In this document: piece by piece, positions 43,399-53,128 of the stretch
Numbering within the stretch: position 1 is the first letter of the stretch
Layout: every line of letters begins with the position of its first letter
Assembly: GCF_002300165.1 (NCBI RefSeq)
Contig: NZ_MLCE01000021.1
Span: forward strand, 491,524 to 555,523
Direction of reading: 5' to 3'
Source: Streptomyces sp. Tue6028
GTDB taxonomy: Bacteria; Actinomycetota; Actinomycetes; Streptomycetales; Streptomycetaceae
Length of the DNA stretch: 64,000 nt
Made by a program: the position numbers and the translations under genes
The notes under the pieces: model-generated
The model's database searches: none
Told to the model about the DNA's origin: nothing
Seen by the model: the letters and a program-made list of their open reading frames with translations, nothing else

Positions 43399-43466
43399 TG
43401 CACTCCTCCGGTCGCAGGTTTCCGGTCGCCCTCGGTTCGTACGGACGGGCGAGACCAGGGCAAAGT

Positions 43467-44876
43467 CTACCGGCGCTCTTCCTCCTCCCGTGGGGCCTCT
43501 CGACGACGGGAGCGAGGAAGGACCCGCAGCGCGTCGCCCATGTCGGCGACTTCCAGGACCTTCATACCGGGAGGGATCTTGCCCGGGTCGGTCGGTACGA
43601 GGGCGTGCGTGAAGCCCAGGCGGTGCGCTTCGGCGAGCCTGCGCTGGACGCCCGTGACCCGTCTGACCTCGCCCGCGAGCCCCACCTCGCCGATCGCCAC
43701 GAGATTCTTGGGCAGCGGGGTGTCACTCGCGGCCGAGGCCAGCGCGAGCGCGATCGCGAGGTCCGCGGCGGGCTCGGAGAGCTTCACGCCGCCGACCGTC
43801 GCCGAGTAGATGTCCCGCTTGCCGAGGGCGCTGATCCGTCCGCGCTGCTCCAGGACGGCGAGCATCATCGAGACCCGGGAGGTCTCCAGGCCGGACGTCG
43901 TCCGGCGCGGGGAGGGGATCTGCGAGTCCACGGTCAGTGCCTGCACTTCGGCGACCAGGGGGCGGCGGCCTTCGAGCGTCACCGTGAGGCAGGTCCCGGG
44001 CACCGGCTCGTCGCGGCGCGTCAGGAACAGGCCCGAGGGGTCCGCGAGGCCCGTGATGCCCTCGTCGTGCAGCTCGAAACAGCCGACCTCGTCCGTCGTC
44101 CCGTACCGGTTCTTCACTCCTCGGACGAGCCGGAGGCGGGCGTGCCGGTCGCCCTCGAAGTGCAGCACGACGTCCACGAGGTGTTCGAGCAGGCGGGGGC
44201 CCGCGATGGCGCCGTCCTTGGTGACATGGCCCACGAGGAGGGTGGACATGCCCCGCTCCTTGGAGGCGCGGATGAGCGCTCCGGCGACCTCGCGCACCTG
44301 CGCCATGCCACCGGGGGCGCCGTCGATCTCCGGAGAGGCGACGGTCTGCACCGAGTCCATGATGAGCAGGGACGGCTTCACCGCGTCCAAGTGGCCGAGG
44401 ACGGCAGCCAGATCGGTCTCCGCGGCGAGATAGAGGTGGTCGTCGATCGCCTTGATGCGGTCGGCGCGCAGCCGGACCTGGCTCGCCGACTCCTCGCCGG
44501 TCACATACAGCGTGCGGTGTTCGTCGCTGGCCGACTTCGCGGCGACGTCGAGCAGGAGGGTGGACTTGCCGACGCCGGGCTCGCCCGCGACCAGGACGAC
44601 CGCGCCGGGCACCAGGCCGCCGCCGAGGACCCGGTCCAGCTCGGGCACGCCGGTGGAGCGGGCGGTGGCCTGACGGCCGTCGACCTGCCCGATCGGTACC
44701 GCGGAGGTGGTGACGCGGCCCGGCGCCGTGGTGCGCACGGCGGGCGCGCCGTACTCCTCGATCGTCCCCCATGCCTGGCACTCGGGGCAGCGGCCGAGCC
44801 ACTTGGCCGTCTGCCAGCCGCACTCGGTGCAGCGGTAGGACGGCCGGTCCTTCGCGGATTTCGTACGGGCAGCCAT
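43467..44876 (-). CDS. radA: DNA repair protein RadA/Sms
   Basis: The 469-residue protein has an N-terminal zinc finger (YRCTECGWQTAKWLGRCPEC), a RecA-like ATPase with Walker A AGEPGVGKSTLL (about residues 98-109), the RadA-specific KNRYGTTDE motif, and a C-terminal Lon-protease-like domain (KLSEPAADLAIALALAS). It acts as a branch-migration helicase in recombination. The ATG lies 6 nt after TACGGT (44888-44883, minus strand), pointing to a leaderless transcript. It is paired with disA. Confidence 0.96.
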   Translation of the reverse strand: MAARTKSAKDRPSYRCTECGWQTAKWLGRCPECQAWGTIEEYGAPAVRTTAPGRVTTSAVPIGQVDGRQATARSTGVPELDRVLGGGLVPGAVVLVAGEPGVGKSTLLLDVAAKSASDEHRTLYVTGEESASQVRLRADRIKAIDDHLYLAAETDLAAVLGHLDAVKPSLLIMDSVQTVASPEIDGAPGGMAQVREVAGALIRASKERGMSTLLVGHVTKDGAIAGPRLLEHLVDVVLHFEGDRHARLRLVRGVKNRYGTTDEVGCFELHDEGITGLADPSGLFLTRRDEPVPGTCLTVTLEGRRPLVAEVQALTVDSQIPSPRRTTSGLETSRVSMMLAVLEQRGRISALGKRDIYSATVGGVKLSEPAADLAIALALASAASDTPLPKNLVAIGEVGLAGEVRRVTGVQRRLAEAHRLGFTHALVPTDPGKIPPGMKVLEVADMGDALRVLPRSRRREAPREEEERR

Positions 44877-45171
44877 GACGGAACCGTAACCGAGCCCACT
44901 GACACCCCGGCCTCGACCGGTGGGAGAGGCCGGGAGGCGGGGCCGGGGCGGTGGGCAGACGCTCGGCCGGGGCGTCCGCCGGGCCGGTGCCTCCCGGTCC
45001 GCCGGCCCACCCGACGGGGGTATCTGCCATGGCCTGCCATCGCCGCCCGTGACGGCCTGGGCCACGGGATCGAAGGTTCGTGTACCCGATTGAGGGATCG
45101 TTTCACCCGTACGGATTAAATGTGCTCAAGGTGGAAGAAGGGGCCACCTCAGGGCGCCTACGGTCGCACGG

Positions 45172-46926
45172 GTGATGAGCAGCAGTCCGGAGACCACCAC
45201 GCACACCACCGGCGCACACCGGGCGCATGGACCTGCCCGCAAGCGGGTGGCGGCGCCCCGTGGCGCGAGCACCCGCACCCTGGCCCAGCGTCCTCCCGCG
45301 CGCTACGAACCGTACCTGGACGGCCTGTTCACCTACTGCCTGAGCGTGCTGTGCGACCACGACTCGGCCACCGCCGCCCTCGGCGACGTCCTCGCGCTGG
45401 CCGAGCGCCGGAGCCCGCGCGGCCCCGAGTCCGCGGCCGACCGCCGCGCCTGGCTGTACGCGCTGGCCCGCTGGTCCTGTCTGCGCAAGCTCACCGAAGC
45501 CCGGCGCAGACGCCAGGCGGCGCACGCCTCCGGGCGGCGCGCGGCCCACCGGTCGCACCAGGACGCCGCCGACCGGCGCGCGGCCGAGGCGCTCGGCGGC
45601 ACCGTGTCCGAGGAGGTCAGGGCGCGGCGCCAGCGCGAACTCGCCCTGCTCGCCTGGCCGGAGGCCGCCGGCACCACTCCCGAGCAGCGCGAGGCGCTCG
45701 AACTCGCCGTGCGTCACCAGCTCGCCGCCCACGAGGTCGCCGCCGTCCTCGGCATGGACCTCGCCGCCGCCCGCGAGCTGCTCGCCTCCGCCGCCTGCGA
45801 GGTCGAACGCACCCGTGCCGCGCTCGCCGTCGTCGAGACCGGCGCCTGCCCCGGCGTCGCCCGCCTCACCGGCGACAACCAGCTCGTCCTGAGCGCCGCC
45901 CTGCGCTGCGAGCTGGTCCGGCACGTCGACGACTGCCCCCGCTGCCGCCGCACCGCCGAGCGCGCGGTCCCCGGCGCCTGGCCCGGCACCAGCGTCACCC
46001 CCGCCGCCCTGCCCGTCCTGGAGGCGCCCCGCCGGGCGCTGCACACCGCGATGGCCCACGCGTCGCGCGCGCGGAGCGGTGCTCCGCGCTTCGACCGGCG
46101 TGGCTTCCCGATGGACCCCAAGGACCACGCGGCCCGCCGGGACCGGCTCCGCGCGCGTGCCGTCACGACGACCGTCGTCGCCACCGTCGTCGCCGCACCG
46201 GTGCTCGCCCTCTGGGCGGCCTACCGGGGCGCGCCCCTCACTGGTGAAGGGACGGACGGCCGCCCGGTCACCGCGAGCGAGGCGCACGGCCCCGACGGCA
46301 TGGAAGGCGACGGGTCGGGCGGCTACGAGAACGCGGGCAACGCCAGCGCCCGGCCCGATGCGCGCTTCACCAAGGGCAGTCGCTCGCCGGACGTCTCCGT
46401 GGAGGTCGTCAGTGCCCCCGGAAGCACCCCGGGGCAGGGCGCAGGGCAGCTCGCCGTGACGGCGGGCAACACTGGGGACACCACCCTCGTCACGCTGACC
46501 GCGTCCGGGAGTTCGCCGGTCCACTGGTCCGCCCGCACCGGAGCCTCGTGGCTCTACCTGAGCCAGTCCGCGGGGACCCTCGACCCGGGCGAGTCGGTGA
46601 CGGTCAAGGTGTACGTCGATCATCTCCGGGAGCCGGTCGGCCACTGGAACGCGCAGGTGGCGATCGCCCCCGCGGGTGCCGTGGTCACGATCGCCGGCTA
46701 CGGCAACGCGGGGCCCTCCGGCCCCGGGGGCCACGACCCGGCGCCGACGCCCAGCGACCCGGTCCCGACCGACCCCGGCTCCACCCCGCCGCCGTCCGAC
46801 CCCGACCCGTCGCCGACGCCGTCCGACCCGACGACCTCCCCGACGCCCACCGAACCGACGCCGTCGGACCCGGGCGGTTCGACGCCGCCGCCGAGCGACA
46901 GCGGCGCGCCGACCCCGTCGTCGTAG
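45172..46926 (+). CDS. Membrane protein fusing ECF sigma-like regions, an anti-sigma-like zinc motif, a TM helix and a BACON domain
   Basis: The 584-residue protein starts with sequence resembling ECF sigma region 2 (YEPYLDGLFTYCLSVLCDHD, then WLYALARWSCLRKL) and region 4 (ALELAVRHQLAAHEVAAVLG) over residues 40-230. A zinc-type His251-X3-Cys255-X2-Cys258 motif follows (RHVDDCPRC), as in anti-sigma factors. After a membrane helix (about 330-350) comes an external part with a BACON-like beta domain (ASWLYLSQSAGTLDPGESVT) and a Pro/Ser/Thr/Asp-rich tail. The GTG lies 7 nt after TACGGT. It could be a membrane-held sigma-like sensor or a degenerate fusion; the function is unknown. Confidence 0.78.
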   Translation: MMSSSPETTTHTTGAHRAHGPARKRVAAPRGASTRTLAQRPPARYEPYLDGLFTYCLSVLCDHDSATAALGDVLALAERRSPRGPESAADRRAWLYALARWSCLRKLTEARRRRQAAHASGRRAAHRSHQDAADRRAAEALGGTVSEEVRARRQRELALLAWPEAAGTTPEQREALELAVRHQLAAHEVAAVLGMDLAAARELLASAACEVERTRAALAVVETGACPGVARLTGDNQLVLSAALRCELVRHVDDCPRCRRTAERAVPGAWPGTSVTPAALPVLEAPRRALHTAMAHASRARSGAPRFDRRGFPMDPKDHAARRDRLRARAVTTTVVATVVAAPVLALWAAYRGAPLTGEGTDGRPVTASEAHGPDGMEGDGSGGYENAGNASARPDARFTKGSRSPDVSVEVVSAPGSTPGQGAGQLAVTAGNTGDTTLVTLTASGSSPVHWSARTGASWLYLSQSAGTLDPGESVTVKVYVDHLREPVGHWNAQVAIAPAGAVVTIAGYGNAGPSGPGGHDPAPTPSDPVPTDPGSTPPPSDPDPSPTPSDPTTSPTPTEPTPSDPGGSTPPPSDSGAPTPSS

Positions 46927-47049
46927 GGCGACGTGTCCATACGGCCCCGGGGCCGTCGTCCGGGCCCGGCGCACCGGGCGCGGACGCTCCGCGGCCCCGT
47001 CGTCCCGGCCCGCCGTGCCCGCGGGCGTGGACGCCCCCCGTGCCCCGTC

Positions 47050-47898
47050 TCAGCCCGTCGGGTCCGCCGGGTGCGGTGCCAGCAGCGGCAGCTGCGACGC
47101 CAGCCGCTCCTCGCAGAGCTCGACGAGGCGGTCGTACCCCGCCTTGCCCATGAGCTCGATCAGCTCCGGGCGGTACGACACGTACACCGGGTCGCCCGCG
47201 CCGTGCGCGGAGGTCGCCGAGGTGCACCACCAGTGCAGGTCGTGGCCGCCGGGGCCCCAGCCGCGGCGGTCGTACTCGCCGATGGAGACCTGGAGCACCC
47301 GGGTGTCGTCGGGCCGGTCGATCCACTCGTACGTCCGTCGGACCGGCAGCTGCCAGCAGACGTCCGGCTTGGTCTCCAGCGGCTCCCGGCCCTCCTTCAG
47401 GGCGAGGATGTGCAGCGAGCAGCCCGCGCCGCCCGCGAAGCCCGGACGGTTCTGGAAGATGCACGAGCCCTGGTACGGGCGCGTCTGGCGGTCGCCGTCC
47501 TCGTCCTCGGAGACCCAGCCGGTCTTCGTGCCCACGTCATGGTGCTGCCAGATGTCCGGCGTGAGGCGCGCCACGTGCTCGGCCACCCGCTTCTCGTCGT
47601 CCTCGTCCGAGAAGTGGGCCCCCAGCGTGCAGCAGCCGTCGTCGGCGCGGCCCGCCTGGATGCCCTGGCAGCCGCTTCCGAAGATGCAGTTCCAGCGAGA
47701 GGTCAGCCATGTCAGATCGCACCGGAAGACCTGCTCGTCATCGGCCGGATCAGGAAATTCCACCCATGCGCGAGCGAAGTCGAGTCCCTTCTCGTCGGAC
47801 ACGGCGGCCTTCGTCGGGGACTTCTTGGGCTTGGGCGCCTTCGTCTGCGAAGAACCCTTGGCTGATTTGTCGGGCTTCGCCTTTTTCGTCTTTGGCAC
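47050..47898 (-). CDS. Cysteine-rich hypothetical protein with Lys-rich N-terminus
   Basis: The 282-residue product has a Lys-rich N-terminal 35 residues (KTKKAKPDKSAKGSSQ) and a Cys-containing core: WNCIFGSGCQGIQ, DDGCCTLGAHF, GSCIFQNRPG, GGAGCSLHILAL and DVCWQLPVRR. The spacing suggests a metal- or cluster-binding domain reminiscent of YkgJ/DUF3109-type proteins. The function is unknown. The GTG start follows TACCCT by 6 nt on the minus strand, a leaderless configuration, and it diverges from the Ppx/GppA gene. Confidence 0.75.
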   Translation of the reverse strand: MPKTKKAKPDKSAKGSSQTKAPKPKKSPTKAAVSDEKGLDFARAWVEFPDPADDEQVFRCDLTWLTSRWNCIFGSGCQGIQAGRADDGCCTLGAHFSDEDDEKRVAEHVARLTPDIWQHHDVGTKTGWVSEDEDGDRQTRPYQGSCIFQNRPGFAGGAGCSLHILALKEGREPLETKPDVCWQLPVRRTYEWIDRPDDTRVLQVSIGEYDRRGWGPGGHDLHWWCTSATSAHGAGDPVYVSYRPELIELMGKAGYDRLVELCEERLASQLPLLAPHPADPTG

Positions 47899-47969
47899 CC
47901 GTCCAGGGTAAGTCGCTTCTGCCCGCTCCGGGGACGGCCGACGGTCGTGGGGGCAGTAGCGTTCCGTAT

Positions 47970-48902
47970 ATGAGACTCGGTGTCCTCGACGTGGGTTCGA
48001 ACACGGTGCATCTGCTGGTGGTGGACGCCCACCCCGGCGCCCGCCCGTTGCCCGCGCACTCGCACAAGGCCGACCTGCGGCTCGCCCAACTGCTCGACGG
48101 GAGCGGGGCGATCGACCCCGCGGGTGTCGACAAACTGGTCGAAACGGTCCAGGACGCGCTGGAGGCCGCCGAGGACAAGGGCGTCGAGGCGCTGCTGCCC
48201 TTCGCCACGTCCGCGGTCCGCGAGGCGCGCAACGCCGACGACGTCCTGGCCCGGGTGCAGGCCGAGACCGGCGTGGAGCTCCAGGTCCTGACCGGCGAGG
48301 AGGAGGCCAGACTCACCTTCCTCGCTGCCCGCCGCTGGTTCGGCTGGTCCGCGGGCAAGCTCCTCGTCCTCGACATCGGCGGCGGCTCCCTGGAGATCGC
48401 GTACGGCATGGACGAGGAGCCGGACGCGGCGGTGTCCCTGCCGCTGGGCGCGGGGCGGCTCACCGCCGGCTGGCTGCCGACCGACCCGGCCGATCCGGCC
48501 GACGTGAAGGCGCTGCGCCGCCATGTGCGGGCGCAGATCGCCCGCACGGTCGGAGAGTTCAGCCGCTTCGGCGCCCCCGACCATGTGGTCGCCACCTCCA
48601 AGACGTTCAAGCAACTGGCCCGCATCGCCGGCGCCGCGCGCTCCACGGAGGGCCTCTACGTCCAGCGCGAGCTGAAGCGGCGGGCCCTGGAGGACTGGGT
48701 GCCGCGTCTCGCGTCGATGACCGGGGAGGAGCGCGCGGAGCTTCCGGGCGTCTCCCCCGGCCGCTCGGGCCAGCTCCTCGCGGGCGCGCTCGTCGCCGAG
48801 GGTGCGATGGATCTCTTCGGCGTCGAGACCCTTGAGGTCTGCCCCTGGGCTCTCCGCGAGGGCGTCATCCTCCGCCGCCTGGACCACATGCCCTCGGAGT
48901 AG
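47970..48902 (+). CDS. Ppx/GppA-family phosphatase
   Basis: The 310-residue protein has the ASKHA-fold signatures LGVLDVGSNTVHLLVVD at the N-terminus, a TSAVREARNADD motif, the EEARLTFLA motif and LVLDIGGGSLEI near residue 130. Family members hydrolyse inorganic polyphosphate or convert pppGpp to ppGpp; which applies here is not decided by sequence. It is the short single-module type. The ATG lies 7 nt after TAGCGT (47957-47962), suggesting a leaderless transcript. Confidence 0.92.
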   Translation: MRLGVLDVGSNTVHLLVVDAHPGARPLPAHSHKADLRLAQLLDGSGAIDPAGVDKLVETVQDALEAAEDKGVEALLPFATSAVREARNADDVLARVQAETGVELQVLTGEEEARLTFLAARRWFGWSAGKLLVLDIGGGSLEIAYGMDEEPDAAVSLPLGAGRLTAGWLPTDPADPADVKALRRHVRAQIARTVGEFSRFGAPDHVVATSKTFKQLARIAGAARSTEGLYVQRELKRRALEDWVPRLASMTGEERAELPGVSPGRSGQLLAGALVAEGAMDLFGVETLEVCPWALREGVILRRLDHMPSE

Positions 48903-48918
48903 CCCCCACACGCCCCGC

Positions 48919-49190
48919 ACGGGTGAAGGTGGTCCGGGTCCGGCGGGCCTGGGGGCGCGGGGAACTGCGCACCTGGTGGCACCCGGCGGGCACGGGTGAG
49001 CGTGGTCCAGGTCCGGCGGACCTAGGGGCGCGGGGAACTGCGCGCCCAGCGACACCCGGCGGTTACGGGTGAAGGTGGTCCGGGTCCGGCGGGCCTGGGG
49101 GCGCGGGGAACTGCGCACCTGGTGGCACCCGGCGGGCACGGGTGAGCGTGGTCGGGGTCCGGCGGACCCAGGGGCGCGCCCAGCCACACA
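48919..49190. repeat. 73-bp tandem repeats with the Streptomyces GGGGCGCGGGGAACTGCGC element
   Basis: About 3.7 copies with an exact 73-bp period (anchors at 48920, 48993, 49066, 49139). Each copy contains GGGGCGCGGGGAACTGCGC (48952, 49025, 49098), truncated in the last. The rest of the 48903-49608 gap has Arg/Pro-type low complexity and short CAGCCCGGTGGGG duplications; no gene is supported. Confidence 0.9.
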
Positions 49191-49338
49191 CAACCCGCAC
49201 GGACCGGCGCATACCGAAACCGCCCCGCCCCGGACGGGGGGAGCGGCGCAGCCCGGTGGGGTGGCGCAGCCCGGTGGGGCGGCGTTGCCCCGTGGCGGTT
49301 GGCGACGCGGGGCGACCGCGGCACGGTGGGGGCCAGGC

Positions 49339-49357
49339 GCGCAGTTCCCCGCGCCCC
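49339..49357. repeat. Inverted copy of the GGGGCGCGGGGAACTGCGC element
   Basis: GCGCAGTTCCCCGCGCCCC is the exact reverse complement of the 19-bp element repeated at 48952-49116. The pair makes a long-range inverted repeat spanning about 240-400 bp. Confidence 0.88.
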
Positions 49358-49608
49358 TGGCCGGGTGGCCGCAACCCGCGCTCGACCGTGCGGCCCCACT
49401 CGACCCCGGGAACCGGGCGTACCGCCCCGGAGCCCCACCCCCAGGAACAGGACAAAACACCCCCGCACCGCCGAGACCCCCACCACGTGACGGAGCCCAC
49501 CCCCGGCGCGAAAAGGCCGGGAGACCACGGGCCACAGCCCCTGACGCCCCCGGCCGGAAGCCCACCACCCACGGCTCCCGGCCGAACCCAACCCGTACTC
49601 TGTCCCTC

Positions 49609-50433
49609 GTGGCAGAACCAGTCGTGCGCATCGCGGATGCGAAGGTCGCGTTGTCCACGGCCTCCGTGTATCCGGAGTCGACGGCGACGGCCTTCGAGAT
49701 CGCCGCACGCCTCGGCTACGACGGAGTCGAGGTCATGGTGTGGACCGACCCGGTCAGCCAGGACATCGAGGCACTGCGCAGGCTCAGCGACTACCACCAG
49801 ATCCCGATCCTCGCCGTACACGCCCCCTGCCTGCTGATCACCCAGCGGGTGTGGTCCACCGACCCGTGGGTCAAGCTCCAGCGCGCCCGGGCGGCGGCGG
49901 AGAAGCTGGGCGCGTCGACCGTCGTGGTGCACCCCCCGTTCCGCTGGCAGCGCCAGTACGCGCGCGACTTCGTCAGCGGGATCTGGCGGATGGCGCACGA
50001 GACGGACGTACGGTTCGCCGTCGAGAACATGTACCCCTGGCGCTACCGCGACCGCGAGATGCTCGCGTACGCCCCCGAGTGGGACGTGACGAAGGACGAC
50101 TACCGGCACTTCACGATCGACCTCAGCCACACCGCGACGGCCCGCACCGACGCCCTGCAGATGATCGACCGCATGGCCGACCGCCTCGGCCATGTCCACC
50201 TCGCCGACGGCAACGGCTCCAACAAGGACGAGCACCTGGTCCCGGGCCGCGGCACCCAGCCCTGCGCGGAGCTGCTCGAACGCCTCGCGCTGTCCGGGTT
50301 CGACGGCCACGTGGTCATCGAGGTCAACACCCGCCGCGCGATGTCCAGCGCCGAGCGCGAGGCCGACCTGGCCGAGGCCCTGGCCTTCACCCGGCTCCAC
50401 CTCGCCTCCGCGGTGAAGGTGCCCCGCCGGTGA
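49609..50433 (+). CDS. Sugar phosphate isomerase/epimerase (AP endonuclease 2-like TIM barrel)
   Basis: The 274-residue protein is a xylose-isomerase-like TIM barrel: ALSTASVYPESTATAFEIAA, GYDGVEVMVW, ILAVHAPCLL, TVVVHPPF, VRFAVENMYP with the metal-binding Glu, FTIDLSHTATA, LGHVHLADGNG and VVIEVNTRR. The substrate is unknown. The GTG lies 7 nt after TACTCT (49596-49601), a leaderless start. Its stop overlaps the TetR start (GTGA), so the two are co-expressed. Confidence 0.9.
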   Translation: MAEPVVRIADAKVALSTASVYPESTATAFEIAARLGYDGVEVMVWTDPVSQDIEALRRLSDYHQIPILAVHAPCLLITQRVWSTDPWVKLQRARAAAEKLGASTVVVHPPFRWQRQYARDFVSGIWRMAHETDVRFAVENMYPWRYRDREMLAYAPEWDVTKDDYRHFTIDLSHTATARTDALQMIDRMADRLGHVHLADGNGSNKDEHLVPGRGTQPCAELLERLALSGFDGHVVIEVNTRRAMSSAEREADLAEALAFTRLHLASAVKVPRR

Positions 50434-51047
50434 CGGACGCCACGTCCCGCCGCGGCCGGGGGCGCCCCTCCCGCACGCAGACCGAGGCGGCCCCCGCCAC
50501 CCGCGACCAGATTCTGGAGGCGGCCCGCGCCGAGTTCTCCGAGCGCGGCTACGAGAAGGCCTCGGTCCGGGGCATCGCGAAGGCCGCCGGGGTGGACTCC
50601 GCGCTCGTGCACCACTACTTCGGCACCAAGGAGCAGGTCTTCGAGGCGGCCATCGAGGTCGCCTTCGCACCCGCCCTGGCCGCTCCGGCCGCCATCGAGG
50701 ACGGCCCCCTCGACGGCGTCGGCGAACGACTCACCCGCTTCGTGTTCGGTGTCTGGGAGAACCCGGCCACCCGCACCCCGCTCCTCGCGATCGTGCGCTC
50801 CGCCGTGAACAACGAAGCGGCCGCCGCCGTCTTCCGCCGCCTCGTGGCCGCCCAGCTGCTGCGCCGCATCGTCCAGCAGCTCGACCTCCCCGACGCCGAG
50901 CTGCGCGCCGAGCTCGCCGCCGCCCAGCTCGTCGGCACCGCGATGCTGCGCTACGTGATCAAGATCGAGCCGCTGGCGTCGGCCGACCTGGAGCGGATCG
51001 TGGCGCGGGTGGCGCCGGTGGTCCAGGGACACTTGACGAACCCCTGA
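50430..51047 (+). CDS. TetR-family regulator
   Basis: The 205-residue product has an N-terminal basic arm (RRGRGRPSRTQTE), a TetR helix-turn-helix (RDQILEAARAEFSERGYEKA, then GIAKAAGVDSALVHHYFGTK) and a TetR_C-like helical domain. The GTG overlaps the stop of the TIM-barrel gene, so translation is coupled. Targets are unknown; it could control its own operon or the ilvD region downstream. Confidence 0.92.
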   Translation: MTDATSRRGRGRPSRTQTEAAPATRDQILEAARAEFSERGYEKASVRGIAKAAGVDSALVHHYFGTKEQVFEAAIEVAFAPALAAPAAIEDGPLDGVGERLTRFVFGVWENPATRTPLLAIVRSAVNNEAAAAVFRRLVAAQLLRRIVQQLDLPDAELRAELAAAQLVGTAMLRYVIKIEPLASADLERIVARVAPVVQGHLTNP

Positions 51048-51228
51048 GCGATCGGCCCCCCGGGCGGCGTACCGCTGTTTCACTGGCCGTACGCCGATGT
51101 CCGGACCCGTCGTTCGGCGTGCGGCCGGCGACCGAGATGTGCGTCCCGTATTTCGGACTGCCTGTCCGGATCCTGGAGCACCGGCGTACGCTCGACCCAG
51201 TCATAACTCTCCGAAGGAGCGAGCGACG

Positions 51229-53082
51229 ATGCCCGAGCTGAGGTCCCGCACAGTCACCCACGGCCGCAACATGGCGGGCGCCCGCGCCCTTATGCGCGCC
51301 TCCGGTGTACCGGGCGCGGACATCGGGCGGAAGCCGATCATCGCGGTCGCCAACTCCTTCACGGAGTTCGTGCCGGGCCACACCCACCTCCAGCCGGTCG
51401 GCCGGATCGTCAGCGAGGCGATCAGGGAGGCGGGCGGCATCCCGCGCGAGTTCAACACGATCGCCGTCGACGACGGCATCGCCATGGGCCACGGCGGCAT
51501 GCTCTACAGCCTGCCCTCCCGCGACCTGATCGCCGACAGCGTCGAGTACATGGTCGAGGCCCACTGCGCCGACGCGCTGATCTGCATCTCCAACTGCGAC
51601 AAGATCACCCCGGGCATGCTGAACGCCGCCCTGCGGCTGAACATCCCGACGGTCTTCGTCTCCGGCGGCCCGATGGAGTCCGGCCGTGCGACCCTCGTCG
51701 ACGGCACGGTCCGCACGCTCGACCTGGTCGACGCGATCTCCGACGCCGTGAACGACAAGATCTCGGACGAGGACATCCTCCGCATCGAGGAGAACGCCTG
51801 CCCGACCTGCGGCTCGTGTTCCGGCATGTTCACCGCCAACTCGATGAACTGCCTGACCGAGGCGATCGGCCTCTCCCTCCCGGGCAACGGCTCGGTCCTG
51901 GCCACGCACACCGCCCGCAAGGCGCTGTACGAGAACGCCGCCCGCACGGTCATGGACATCACCCGGCGCTACTACGAGCAGGACGACGAGACCGTCCTGC
52001 CCCGCAACGTCGCCACCTTCGCGGCCTTCCAGAACGCGATGGCCCTCGACATCGCCATGGGCGGCTCGACCAACACGATCCTGCACCTGCTGGCGGCGGC
52101 GCAGGAGGCGGGCGTCCCCTTCGGCCTGGAGGAGATCAACGAGGTCTCGCGCCGTGTGCCCTGCCTCGCCAAGGTCGCCCCGAACGTGGCGAAGGACCGC
52201 ACGTACTACATGGAGGACGTGCACCGCGCCGGCGGCATCCCCGCGCTGTTGGGCGAACTGCACCGCGCGGGCCTGCTGAACGAGGACGTGCACGCCGTGC
52301 ACAGCCCGTCCCTGGCCGACTGGCTCAAGACGTGGGACGTGCGCGGCGGCTCCCCGTCCGCCGAGGCGGTCGAAATGTGGCACGCGGCCCCCGGCTGCGT
52401 CCGCTCCGCCGAGGCGTTCTCCCAGTCCGAGCGCTGGGAGGCCCTCGACGAGGACGCCGAGGGCGGCTGCATCCGTTCCGCCGAGCACGCGTACTCCAAG
52501 GACGGCGGCCTGGCGGTCCTCACGGGCAACCTCGCCGTCGACGGCTGCGTCGTGAAGACGGCCGGCGTCGACGAGTCCATCTGGACCTTCGAGGGCCCGG
52601 CGGTCGTCTGCGAGTCGCAGGAGGAGGCCGTCCAGAAGATCCTCACCCAGCAGGTCAAGGAGGGCGACGTCGTCGTCATCCGCTACGAGGGCCCCAAGGG
52701 CGGCCCGGGCATGCAGGAGATGCTGTACCCGACCTCGTACCTGAAGGGCCGCGGCCTGGGCAAGACGTGCGCCCTGGTCACCGACGGCCGCTTCTCCGGC
52801 GGCACCTCGGGCCTGTCCATCGGCCACGCCTCCCCGGAGGCGGCCGCGGGCGGCACCATCGCCCTGGTGCGGGACGGCGACCGCATCCGCATCGACATCC
52901 CGAACCGCTCGATCGATCTGCTGGTGGCGGACGAGGAGCTGGACGCCCGCCGCGAGGCGCTGAACGGCGTGTACGCCCCCGCGAACCGTGACCGCAAGGT
53001 CTCCGCCGCCCTGCGCGCCTACGCCGCGATGGCGACCAGCGCGGACAAGGGCGCGGTGCGCGACGTCTCGAAGCTGGGCTGA
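51229..53082 (+). CDS. ilvD: Dihydroxy-acid dehydratase
   Basis: The 617-residue Fe-S enzyme makes 2-keto acids in branched-chain amino acid and pantothenate synthesis. Cysteines are seen in ICISNCDKITPGM (Cys119, Cys123) and CPTCGSCSGMFTANSMNC (191, 194, 197), with later motifs GGSTNTILHL and VTDGRFSGGTSG. AAGGAG lies 9 nt before the ATG. The 5' region contains an inverted repeat CGGAC-N5-GTCCG at 51154-51168 that could be an operator. It is followed by overlapping hairpins. Confidence 0.97.
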   Translation: MPELRSRTVTHGRNMAGARALMRASGVPGADIGRKPIIAVANSFTEFVPGHTHLQPVGRIVSEAIREAGGIPREFNTIAVDDGIAMGHGGMLYSLPSRDLIADSVEYMVEAHCADALICISNCDKITPGMLNAALRLNIPTVFVSGGPMESGRATLVDGTVRTLDLVDAISDAVNDKISDEDILRIEENACPTCGSCSGMFTANSMNCLTEAIGLSLPGNGSVLATHTARKALYENAARTVMDITRRYYEQDDETVLPRNVATFAAFQNAMALDIAMGGSTNTILHLLAAAQEAGVPFGLEEINEVSRRVPCLAKVAPNVAKDRTYYMEDVHRAGGIPALLGELHRAGLLNEDVHAVHSPSLADWLKTWDVRGGSPSAEAVEMWHAAPGCVRSAEAFSQSERWEALDEDAEGGCIRSAEHAYSKDGGLAVLTGNLAVDGCVVKTAGVDESIWTFEGPAVVCESQEEAVQKILTQQVKEGDVVVIRYEGPKGGPGMQEMLYPTSYLKGRGLGKTCALVTDGRFSGGTSGLSIGHASPEAAAGGTIALVRDGDRIRIDIPNRSIDLLVADEELDARREALNGVYAPANRDRKVSAALRAYAAMATSADKGAVRDVSKLG

Positions 53083-53128
53083 GCCCGGCCGGCGGCCACG
53101 ACGGCCGCCCGGACCGACAGCCGTGCGA

